Assembly (NCBI RefSeq): GCF_002979415.1 | Contig: NZ_PCOT01000017.1 | Location: forward strand, 22,545 to 86,544 | Direction: 5' to 3' | DNA: 64,000 nucleotides | DNA from: Microbacterium sp. MYb72 | Lineage (GTDB): Bacteria; Actinomycetota; Actinomycetes; Actinomycetales; Microbacteriaceae | Shown here: in pieces, positions 1 to 9,600 of the stretch | How positions within the stretch are numbered: the first letter of the stretch is position 1 | Layout: each line of letters begins with the position of its first letter | Made by a program: the position numbers and the translations under genes | Notes under the pieces: model-generated | What the model was told of the DNA's origin: nothing | Seen by the model: the letters and a program-made list of their open reading frames with translations, nothing else | Database searches by the model: none

Positions 1-326
1 CCGCGCTCACCGTGCTCGACCCCGTGGTCGAAGAAGGACGGACCGCGGGCATCGCGTACCTGCCGCACGCCTTCGACGAGGCCTCGCAGAAGGTGCTCGC
101 CGAGCGCTTCCCCGACGCCATCCTGGTCTCCGACGAGGACGGCGCCGTCTTCGGGCTGAACTCGGCCAGCGACGGCTACAACGTCGTCATCTCGCCGCGG
201 GCGAAGGGCTTCGAGAAGCAGCTGCGCGAGCGCGGCTACAACCCGATCCTCATCGACCTGTCCGAGCTGCTGCTCGGCGGCGGTGGCATCAAGTGCTGCA
301 CCCTCGAACTGCGCGGTGCCGAGTGA
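1..326 (+). CDS. Dimethylargininase/amidinotransferase-family protein, C-terminal part
   Basis: Only the last ~108 codons are present; the frame is open to the left edge. The fragment ends with the run GGGGIKCCTLELR, which matches the C-terminal active-site segment of dimethylarginine dimethylaminohydrolase and related arginine-modifying enzymes, where a Cys is the nucleophile (Cys codons at 294-299). Family members hydrolyse methylarginines to citrulline, or act on arginine itself. The stop overlaps the GTG of the ornithine aminotransferase gene by four bases, so the two are translationally coupled. That fits a cytosolic arginine/methylarginine breakdown route. Which substrate is used cannot be told from this end alone. 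Confidence 0.8.
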   Translation, partial: ALTVLDPVVEEGRTAGIAYLPHAFDEASQKVLAERFPDAILVSDEDGAVFGLNSASDGYNVVISPRAKGFEKQLRERGYNPILIDLSELLLGGGGIKCCTLELRGAE

Positions 327-1522
327 CCTCCGCGGGCGTCGACGCCGCGGCCGAGCCGCACGTCGCGCACAACTACCACCCGCTGCCTGTCAACATCGCC
401 CGCGGTGAGGGCGCCTGGGTGACGGACGTCGAGGGCAAGCGCTACCTCGATCTGCTGGCGGCCTACTCCGCGGTGAACTTCGGCCACCGGCATCCGGCCC
501 TCGTCGCCGCGCTCACCGAGCAGCTCGGCAGGGTCACGCTCACGAGCCGCGCGTTCATGAGCGATCGGCTCGAGCCGTTCGCCGCGGCGCTCGCGAAGCT
601 CGCGGGCAAGGACATGGTCCTGCCGATGAACACCGGGGCCGAGGCGGTGGAGACCGGCATCAAGGTCGCCCGCGCCTGGGGCTACCGGGTCAAGGGCATC
701 GCCGACGGGCGGGCCCGGATCATCGTCGCGGCGGGCAACTTCCACGGTCGCACCACCACGATCGTGAGCTTCAGCGACGACGAGTCGGCGCGCGAGGGCT
801 TCGGCCCGTACACGCCCGGCTTCGACGTCGTCCCGTACGGAGATGCGGATGCCGTGGCCGCCGCGATCACGCCGGACACCGCCGCCGTGCTGATCGAGCC
901 GATCCAGGGCGAGGCGGGAGTCGTCATCCCGCCGGAGGGCTACCTCCGACGCATCCGCGAGATCTGCGATGAGAACAACGTGCTGTTCATCGCCGACGAG
1001 ATCCAGGCCGGTCTCGGCCGCGTGGGCGAGACGTTCGCGTGCGACCGCGAGGAGGTCGTGCCCGACCTGTACCTGCTCGGCAAGGCGCTCGGCGGCGGCA
1101 TCCTTCCGGTCTCGGCTGTCGTCGGGAACGCCGACGTGCTGGGTGTCATCCAGCCGGGCGAGCACGGCTCGACCTTCGGCGGCAACCCGCTCGCGGCGGC
1201 CGTCGGGCTCCGCGTCGTCGAGATGCTCGAGTCGGGTGAGTTCCAGGAGCGCGCCCGCGCTCTCGGCGCCCACCTCGCGCAGGCACTCGAGCCGCTGATC
1301 GGGCACGGCGTCACCGTGGTGCGCATCGCGGGCCTGTGGGCCGGCGTCGACATCGACCCCGCTCGCGGAACGGGGCGTGAGATCTCCGAGAAGCTGATGC
1401 ACCGCGGCGTGCTCGTGAAAGACACGCACGGCCAGACGATCCGCATCGCACCGCCCCTGGTGATCCGCGCGACGGAGCTCGACTGGGCGGTCGAGCAGCT
1501 CCGTCTCGTGCTCGGCGAGTAG
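323..1522 (+). CDS. rocD: Ornithine--oxo-acid aminotransferase
   Basis: A 399-residue class-III PLP aminotransferase that moves the delta-amino group of ornithine to 2-oxoglutarate, giving glutamate semialdehyde. Visible landmarks are the N-terminal HNYHPLPV segment typical of ornithine aminotransferases, the VLIEPIQGEAGV and FIADEIQ segments that hold the cofactor, and the PLP lysine in LLGKALGGG (about residue 254). I chose the GTG at 323 because it overlaps the upstream stop (GTGA) and leaves a normal family N-terminus; a further-upstream start at 293 would add residues read from the neighbour in another frame. A long hairpin follows directly after the stop. Together with the upstream gene it forms an arginine-to-glutamate unit. 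Confidence 0.9.
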   Translation: MTSAGVDAAAEPHVAHNYHPLPVNIARGEGAWVTDVEGKRYLDLLAAYSAVNFGHRHPALVAALTEQLGRVTLTSRAFMSDRLEPFAAALAKLAGKDMVLPMNTGAEAVETGIKVARAWGYRVKGIADGRARIIVAAGNFHGRTTTIVSFSDDESAREGFGPYTPGFDVVPYGDADAVAAAITPDTAAVLIEPIQGEAGVVIPPEGYLRRIREICDENNVLFIADEIQAGLGRVGETFACDREEVVPDLYLLGKALGGGILPVSAVVGNADVLGVIQPGEHGSTFGGNPLAAAVGLRVVEMLESGEFQERARALGAHLAQALEPLIGHGVTVVRIAGLWAGVDIDPARGTGREISEKLMHRGVLVKDTHGQTIRIAPPLVIRATELDWAVEQLRLVLGE

Positions 1523-1532
1523 TCCATCGCAT

Positions 1533-1568
1533 CGAACCGCTCCCCGCCGCGCACCGGGGAGCGGTTCG
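1533..1568 (+). terminator. Hairpin terminator after rocD
   Basis: A perfect inverted repeat starts 10 bases past the rocD stop: 14-base arms (CGAACCGCTCCCCG and its complement) around an 8-base loop. No T-run follows, which is common for actinobacterial terminators. Confidence 0.7.
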
Positions 1569-1610
1569 CGTGCGGAGTCGCGGCGTCGGGCTAGGCTGAC
1601 CATCCAGGGG

Positions 1611-2738
1611 GTGGTCCGCATCGAGCAGCGAACGGACATGCGCGTCGGCATCGACGCCTTCTCCGCGCCGCCTCCGGGCCGCGGCGGACCGACCGGGATC
1701 CTCGGCTTCGTCTGGGCGGTCTGGCCGTGGATGAACTGGATCCTGCCGGTGTTCCTCGTGCTCCACGGATTCATCGGCAGCGTCGGCGGCTGGGAGTCGC
1801 TGATGCTCCTCGTCGGCTCGCCCGTGATCGTCCCGGCGTTCGGACTCCTCGGCTCCCTGCCCCGCTTCATCCTCCGCAGGCGCGGCCACCGCACGGCGCC
1901 CGGTGTCATCGTTCCGCTGCTCTTCCTCAACTGGTGGGGGTGGGTGACGTTCACCCTCACGATGGAGGGATCCGGAGACAACGGCGCACTGCCCTCGATG
2001 CTCCGGATGTTCGTCACGGCCCCGCTGGCGCGTGACTACGAGGGGACTCTCTTCGGCGGAGCCGTTCTGACCGCGGTGGCCGCCTGGGTGGTGGTCCTCG
2101 TGCTCGCGTGCGTGCTGAAGCCGCAGCCGTCGCAGCAGACCCGCACGTGGAGCATCGCGGCGTGGACATCCGCCGTCGTCGTCCCTGCCCTGCTCATCGG
2201 GGTGATCGTGCTCGGCGTCTCGCTGACCCCGCAGCAGCGGGACTCCGCGGGGTTCACGGTCGCGGAGGTCGCGGCGACGCCCCTGCAGGAGCAGGCCGAC
2301 CGCGCACGGGAGAACTACACCGAGACGCAGGAGCGGGCATCGGCGGTGCGCGAGCTGATCGCGCCGGACGGGTGGACCGTGAGCGAGAGCGGCTTCACCG
2401 GAACCCCGACGGCGTGCCGCATCGCGGATGCCGAGTGCTACGCGTTCGCCGCGGAGTTCGCGGTCCCCTCGACGTCGGGGGCGTCGGACCTGGAGTCGAT
2501 CGTCGAGCCGCTGCGTGCTCAGGGCTGGGATGTCGAGGCGACAAGCCGCCTCGAGGCGACCGACGCGCAGGGCTACACCCTGCGCATCGAGGTCGTGCGA
2601 GACGACATCTATGTCGAGGTCACGAGCCCGCACTGGTGGGGCTACGACTACGACATCGGCGAGGTCATCGGAGACCGGGAGCCGCTCGATCCCGCTCGCG
2701 TCTACCGGTTCGACGAGTGGCCGGAGCTCGGGGCGTAG
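1611..2738 (+). CDS. Polytopic membrane protein with C-terminal extracytoplasmic domain, unknown function
   Basis: I do not recognise a family. The 375-residue protein has five hydrophobic segments in its first ~205 residues (around residues 27-55, 64-85, 98-120, 143-165 and 182-203), then a hydrophilic ~170-residue C-terminal part containing two cysteines close together (CRIADAEC) that could form a disulfide outside the cell. The start is uncertain: the GTG at 1611 follows an AGGGG run with almost no spacing, and the ATG at 1638 has a poor binding site. A TAGGCT hexamer at 1592-1597 could be the -10 element. It stands alone between the rocD terminator and the RHS locus. Confidence 0.7.
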   Translation: MVRIEQRTDMRVGIDAFSAPPPGRGGPTGILGFVWAVWPWMNWILPVFLVLHGFIGSVGGWESLMLLVGSPVIVPAFGLLGSLPRFILRRRGHRTAPGVIVPLLFLNWWGWVTFTLTMEGSGDNGALPSMLRMFVTAPLARDYEGTLFGGAVLTAVAAWVVVLVLACVLKPQPSQQTRTWSIAAWTSAVVVPALLIGVIVLGVSLTPQQRDSAGFTVAEVAATPLQEQADRARENYTETQERASAVRELIAPDGWTVSESGFTGTPTACRIADAECYAFAAEFAVPSTSGASDLESIVEPLRAQGWDVEATSRLEATDAQGYTLRIEVVRDDIYVEVTSPHWWGYDYDIGEVIGDREPLDPARVYRFDEWPELGA

Positions 2739-2840
2739 ACCGCCTGGGCTGTTCTTCGCCGCGCTCGTGCGTGACCGGATGCGGTTTCGAGGTTAACAAG
2801 ACCCGGTGACGGCGGTTTCATTACGCGATTGCGAGAAGTT

Positions 2841-2860
2841 CCCCTGAACGGGGGATTTTT
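2841..2860 (+). terminator. Weak stem followed by T-run
   Basis: CCCC-TGAACG-GGGG followed by ATTTTT lies in the 217-base gap before the RHS locus. It could end the upstream membrane-protein transcript. The stem is only four pairs, so this is tentative. Confidence 0.35.
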
Positions 2861-2955
2861 CCGTCTTCGGGCTTGCAGTAGACCTGTGCATGCCGCCATT
2901 CTGGGTGGCAGTGTCGGCGCCTGTGAGGCGCCTGTGAGCGTCCGGGGGGATCGCT

Positions 2956-3663
2956 GTGGCTGGTCGTGGTGTGAGGCGAGCGGTGGCTCGCACGGTGCTC
3001 GGTGTCGTTGCTGTGCTGTCGATGATGCTGGTGCCGCAGGTGGCGTCGGCCGGAGTGCTGCCGGCCGGTCCGGCGGTCGGAGTGCAGGCTCTGGCGGCTC
3101 CGGCGAGCGTGCTGGTGCCGCTGGCGGCGTCGGAGAAGGATGTCGATGGCGACACGATCCCCGACGTGGTCGAGCGGGAGGTGTGCGGCACGGCGACGTG
3201 CGCGGTGGGCACCGAGGATCGGGATGCGGACGGCATCCCGGATTGGACCGAGGTGCTGTCGTGCGATTCGACGACGTGCGCGAAGGTGACGGCCGACCGT
3301 GACAAGGACGGCATCCCCGACTTCGCGGAGCGTCTGGTGTGCGGGACCGACACGTGTTCGAACTCGAAGGAGGATGCCGACGGCGACCGTATCGGCGACT
3401 GGGTCGAGTTCGTGATCTGCGGGACGCGGACGTGCGCGGACGGCAGTGAGGACTTCGACGGCAACGGCGTCTCGGATGCGGCGGAGCTTGCGGCGTGCGT
3501 GGTGCGCATCGATGATCTCGCCATCACGGGCGGGCAGATCGCCTGGGGGCTGATCATCCTCGCGGTGGTCCTCCTCGGCGGTGGTGGAGGACTGTGGTGG
3601 TGGCGTCGGCGCCGGGCTGCCGCTGAGGTGGCGGATGCCGACTCGACCGAGGCTGTTCTCTGA
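2956..3663 (+). CDS. Membrane-anchored thrombospondin type 3-like calcium-repeat protein
   Basis: A 235-residue exported protein. An N-terminal signal sequence (basic RGVRR, hydrophobic core to about residue 33 ending in ASA) is followed by about five repeats of ~27 residues. Each carries an acidic loop of the type D-x-D-x-D-x-IPD and most a CGTxTC cysteine pair (residues ~55-180). This is the pattern of thrombospondin type 3 calcium-binding repeats, stiff rods when calcium is bound. A C-terminal membrane helix (about 194-216) and a basic tail RRRR anchor it with the repeats outside. The GTG start has a GGGGGGA site five bases upstream. Its stop overlaps the RHS start (TGATG), so the two products are made together. 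I infer a surface stalk or assembly partner for the RHS protein. Confidence 0.8.
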   Translation: MAGRGVRRAVARTVLGVVAVLSMMLVPQVASAGVLPAGPAVGVQALAAPASVLVPLAASEKDVDGDTIPDVVEREVCGTATCAVGTEDRDADGIPDWTEVLSCDSTTCAKVTADRDKDGIPDFAERLVCGTDTCSNSKEDADGDRIGDWVEFVICGTRTCADGSEDFDGNGVSDAAELAACVVRIDDLAITGGQIAWGLIILAVVLLGGGGGLWWWRRRRAAAEVADADSTEAVL

Positions 3664-6600
3664 TGTGGTTCCGTTCGCTGGCCGCCTCGACGGCGGCGGT
3701 GCTCGTGCTCGGTGTCGGCGCGGTCGCGCCCGCTCCGATGACCGCGGCCGAGTTGATGGAGGCTGCGCGTGATGAGGTGCTGCAGCGTGTCTACGCCGCT
3801 GCGGGACTGAACGCGGAGGGGGAGCCGGAGGCGACGGCCACGCCCGAGCCGGAGTCGACGCCCGCTGTTCCGGGCGGGTTGTCGTCGGTGCCGGTGGCGG
3901 GCGCGAAGACCGCAGCCGCGACGGATGCCGACCTGAGCCCCGGTGAGCAGGCGACGGTGTCGTCCGATGCGCTGGGCGTGGAGGCGGTGTTCTCCGGGCA
4001 TGAGGTGACGGCGCCGGTGACGCTGAGTCTCACGGAGGCGCCGGCGGAGGCGCAGGCGCGCCGGTCGGCCGTGGTGGACACCTCCGGGGTCGTGGTGAGC
4101 GACCCGGTGGAGATCATCGCCCGCAACGGCGACGGCGACAAGGTCACGTCGTTCCCCGCGGAACTCATCGACGTCCCCGACGAGGACCCCGAGCACGGCC
4201 CGGTGGTCAAGGACGTCATCCCGGGCATCAGCCTCTCGTTCGATGTCGACATGGACCGGGTGAAGGATGCCGGTGTGGCGACGTCGACGCTGCGGATCTA
4301 CACGCGGTCGACGCCGGATGAGGAGTGGACGGAGCTGCCGTCGTACTTCGACGCGAAGACGAAGACGGTCAAGGGCGAGTCGGATCACCTGTCGCAGTTC
4401 GTCGTCATCGGCACCCCGTTCCCCGTTCCCCCTGGCCCGGTGGTCGTTCTCGACCCGGACAACGACGAGGGCATCGTCACGACTCCGTCGCCGGCGACGG
4501 AGTTCCCGTACAACTGGAATCTCGTGCAGGGGCTGAGCGCGTACCTGGCCCTCCAGTGCAACGCGCAGGTCGTCGTCACCCGCCCGGCAGGGGTTCCGTT
4601 CGTGTCCCGCGCGACTCGTGCGGGGGTCGCCGCGGCGGCGAACCCGGTCGCGACGGTGGGGTTCGGTTTCGCGACGAACCAGGGGCACGCGTGGGGGACG
4701 GTGTCGGAAGGCGGCACGATGGGCTTCTCCCGAGGAGGGGCTGCGGACAATGCGCTGCGGGATTCGTTCCTGACGCACATGCCGACGTACACAGGTCGGC
4801 CGGCGAATGCGGAGCCGTCGAACGCGAACTTCCCGTTCTCTCAGTACGCGGGTCTTCCCGGGGCGTACGCGCACATCGAGACGTTGTTCCTGGACGGCAA
4901 CTTCGACCGCCCGGTCATCGACAACGGGTTCCCGTCCATCGTCGACGGGGCGTTCCGGAGCCTGGGCGGGTATCTGGAGGGTGCGGGGTTCGACTGCACC
5001 GACCCGGTGGTGGGCGGCTGGCCGTCGCCGCCGTCGCAGGCGGAGCTCGCCCGGTGGCGGCAGCTCGGCTACCAGAACTACCAGACCTACGGGGCTGACC
5101 CGGTGTCGTTCTCGACGGGCAACCTCGTCGAGTCCTTCCCGCTCTTCGACCTCACGGGCCCCGGCGAGAGCAGCATCGGCGCATCGCTGGTCTACAACTC
5201 GCAGGACGGGCGGCTGTCGCGCGTCGGGGCGGGGTGGACGTTCGGGCTGGGAGCTCGGGCGCAGCGCTTCGACGACGACTCGGTCATGGTCGTGCGCGGT
5301 GACGGGGCGTCGTTCGTGTTCGCTCCCGACGGGAACGGGGGATACGAGGGCGAGGATGGCCTGGGGCTGACGCTGACCGAGGCCGGCGCCGGGCAGCTGC
5401 GGCTGGACAGCGACACGGGTGAGACGTGGGTGTTCGACGCGGCGGATGTCTGGGGCATCGGCGAGCTCGTCCGCCATGTCGACCGGCAGGGCAATGCGAC
5501 GACGCTGACTTATGGTCCGGCGGACCGGAACGTCCACCAGTTCACCCCGCTGACCTCCATCACGGATGCCGCGGGGCAGACCGTCTCCGCCAGCAGCGAC
5601 GGCGTCGGACGTGTGACAGGGTTCACGCTCCCGGACGGTCGCACGTGGGGGCTGGCGTACAACGCGGCGGGCGACCTGACGTCTCTCTCGTACCCGGATG
5701 GGACGACCCGGTCGTTCACGTACGACGCGGCGCATCGGATGCTGACCGCTGTCGACCCGAACGGCGTCACGTACCTCGTCAACGAGTACGACGACGCGGG
5801 TCGTGTGACGAAGCAACTGGATGCGGAGAGCAACGTCCGCACGTTCGAGTACGGCGACGGGGAGACCACGTACACCGACAACGAGGGCCAGGACACGGTC
5901 TTCGCGTTCGACGACAAGTCCCGCATCACCGGCATCACGAACGCCGCGGGTGAGACGGCGAAGTGGACGTTCACGTCCACGGGCGAAGTGAAGTCCCACA
6001 CCGATGAGGCCGGCCGCACCTGGAGCTACACGTACGACGGCGACGGGAACCTCCTCACGGAGACCGATCCGACCGGCGCGATCGTGGAGTACACGTACAC
6101 CGCCGAGGGCGATGTCGCGACGGTCACCGACCTCGACGGCGACCGCACGGAGACGACCGTGTACGACGCGCGGGGTCTGGTGACCGAGGTGCAGCAGGCC
6201 GATGGCACGACCGTGCGGTTCGAGTACGACGCGGCGGGTGACCTGACCCGCAGCATCCTGCCCTCAGGGTCTGCGACCACGTACGTGTACGACGCCCGGG
6301 GCAACCTCGTCACGTCCACGGACCCGCTCGGCCGCGTCACGACGTTCGCCTACGACGCGGGCAACAGGCTCACGTCGGTGACCGACCCGGCGGGCGGCGT
6401 CACCTCGTTCGCGTGGGATGCTGCTGACCGCCTCACCGCGTCGACGGATGCCGAGGGCGGGGTCACGGCGTACGCGTATGACGCGAACGGACAGCTCACG
6501 TCTGCGACCGACCCGACCGGTGCGGTCACCGCGTATGCGTGGGACTCGACGGCACGTCTGGTGACGGTCACCGACCCTGAGGGTGGGGAGTCGTCGTTCT

Positions 6601-9600
6601 CCTACGATGCGGAAGACAACCTCACCGGGACGGTCGACCCGGAGGGCGGGACGACGAAGTTCCTTCTCGACGATACGTACCGCACGGTCGGGGTCGTCGA
6701 CCCCAACGGCGGGGAGTGGAAGAGGACCTACGATCCGACCGGCATCCTGACCGGCTCGACCGACCCGCTCGGCGCCTCCACGACGTTCGCGGTGGACGAT
6801 GCCGGCCGTCCCACGACGACGACCGATGCGACCGGCGCCTCCTCGAAGGTGGCGTACGACAGTGCGGGCCGAGTGGCGTCGGAGACCGACGCCGCGGGTG
6901 GGAAGACGACCTACACGTACGACCTGATGGACCGGGTCACGAAGGTCACCGACCCGGCCGGCTTCGAGACCACGTACCTGTACGACGTGGACGGGTTCCT
7001 CATCGGGATGGTGGACCGCAACGGCAACCCGACGCTGTACGAAGTGGATGCCGCGGGGCAGGTGCTGACCGAGACGGATGCGACCGGGGCGGTCACGAGC
7101 TTCGAGTACGACCCCGCCGGGCGCATCGTCTCCATCACCGATCCCGACGGACGAGTCACGGGCATCGAGTACGACCGCAACGGCCAGGAGACCGCGATCG
7201 TCGCTCCGGGTGGGGCGCGCACGGAGTACGCCTATGACGCGGCGGGGCGGATGCTGTCGATGACCGACCCGATGGGCGCCACCACGACGTATGCGTATGA
7301 CAGGGCGTCGCGTGTCGTGTCGGCGACCGACGCGCTCGGCGCGGTGTCGTCGTTCGCGTACGACAGGGCGGGGCGGCAGACGTCCGTCACAGATCCGCGG
7401 GAGGAGACCACGCGTTTCGGGTACGACTCTGCCGGTCAACTCACGAGCGTGATCGAGGGGTACGCGTCCGGGGAGCCCGTGTCGGCGGACACGAACGTGA
7501 AGACCGCGTACGCGTACACGCCGACCGGGCTATTGGAGAGCATCACGAATCCGCTGGATGCGGTGACGTCGTTCGCGTATGACGCGGCGGGTCGTCCGAC
7601 GTCGGAGACGGGTCCGACCGGTATCACCACGACGACCGCGTATGACGCGGCGGGGCGGGTGGCTCGGGTCACGAATCCTGCGGGTCTTGTCGCGGCGTAC
7701 GCGTATGACGCGCGCAGTGACGTTGCGACCCTGTCGCGGGCGGATGGGGAGGTGTCGTTCGAGTACGACGGGGAGCAGCAGCCCATCGTGATGGACGACC
7801 CGACCGGCACCACCGGGTGGGTGTACGACGAGGTCGGCCGGCTGGTGGAGCAGACGGACACGCACGGCCAGACCCTGACCTCGACGTATACGGCGGCGGG
7901 GTTGCGGGAGTCGTTGACGTATCCGGATGGGGCGACGACGGCGTACACGTTCGATGCGGCGGGGAACCCGGTGACTCAGTCGACCCCGGATGGGGACCTG
8001 GGGTACACGTGGGATGCCGCGAATCGGTTGACCGGTGTGACGCGCCCGAATCAGGTGACGACGTCTGTCGCGTATGACGTGACGGGTCGGGTCACGCAGG
8101 TGCGGCACGAGACCCCGCAGCCCGCGACGGTGGCCCCGCCGGCGGTGGCGCCGGTGGTGCCGTTGCAGATGACGGCTGAGCAGTGCGCGGCATCCGATTA
8201 CTACAAGGATCGGGATATCCCCGCGGCGGGTGGGCAGAAGCCGTGTGTGAAGACGTGGGATTATCTGAACCGTCGTACGCTCCCGGAGCCGGTGTCTCCG
8301 GTTCCGGCGGGTGCGTCGTTGCAGTACGACTACGAGTACGACCCGGCGGGGAACGTCACCGACACGGTCCGCACCATCGACGGCCCCGAGCTGGCCGAGC
8401 CGGAGACGCCGGTGACTCCGGAGGTTCCGGCGGGTGAGGTGCCTGCCGTGGAGGCTCCGGTGGTTCCGACGCCTGCTGCTGTGGTGCCGGAGGTTCTCGA
8501 GCATGCGTACACGTATGACCGGGTCGGGAGGCTGTCGTCGTCGACGGCGTCGGATGGGGAGGTCAACGAGTACGGGTATGACCCGGCCGGCAACCGCACC
8601 CGTGTGACCACCTCCGGCACTCCCGCGGGGGAGTCGGAGCTGGTGGCGCAGTTCAACGCGGCGGGGCAGCTCACCGGCACCACCACGACCGGTGCTGGTG
8701 CAGGGTCTGCGTCGTATGCGTTCGACGGGGCGGGGAACCGGTCGTCGCAGACCGTGAACGGCCAGTCGACCTCGTTCTCCCACGACCCCGCCGGACGCCT
8801 CCTCGGCACCCAGGCGGATGGGCGGTCGACGTCGTACGCGTATGACGGTCTCGACCGGCGTGTGACGACGGCAGAGCAAACCGAGTTCGGGACGAACACG
8901 ACCGGCACGGTCTGGGACGGGTTCGACCCCGCCGCGACGTCTAGTGACCTGCACGGGGCCACCGACTTGTTCCGTGACCCGTATGGTGCGGTCGCGTTCC
9001 AGGACGGCCCGTACGGGAACGAGTGGGTTCTCGGTGACCAGCGCAACGCGACCGCGACCGCGGGAGCGGACGGCGCCATCACAGACCTCGTCGACTACGC
9101 CGACTTCGGCGGTGCGGACTACGAATCCACAGGATGGTCCAGCTTGGTCGGCAACGACCAGCAACCCGGTGACCCCACCCTCGGACTCGACAACTACTAC
9201 GCCCGCGACTACGACACCACCACAGGCACGTGGGTCCAACCCGACGAATGGCGGGGCCTGCTTCAGCGGCCTCAGTCCTTGAATCGGTACGCGTACATCG
9301 AGAACACCCCCGTCGCCTTCAGTGACCACCTCGGGTACGTCATCAAAGCCATGGCGATGTCGGACGGAGGCAGATCCGTCACGGCCAAGGTCGTCGGCAA
9401 GGCGCTGGCGAAGACCGTGATCGCGAGGACCGGAACCACGTTGAACCAGGACACCGCGAGAAACGCGGGTTCCAAGTTCATGAAGTCGCTACCGAAGCAA
9501 GGCGTGAAGTCGCCGTTGACGCGATCTCGATCGCTGCTTTCCGCCGTACATCGGACGGGCATTGCCGACAAATGCTCAGAGTTTGAACCGATCTGTAAGC

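Noticed and set aside
2793..5999. A 1068-codon open frame on the minus strand opposite the RHS region
   Set aside because: It is Arg/His-rich, has no domain, and mirrors a real gene in very GC-rich DNA where stops are rare on the opposite strand.
5500..8800. Dense short repeats that might look like a repeat array or CRISPR
   Set aside because: They are degenerate YD repeats in one continuous reading frame, with no constant repeat-spacer structure.
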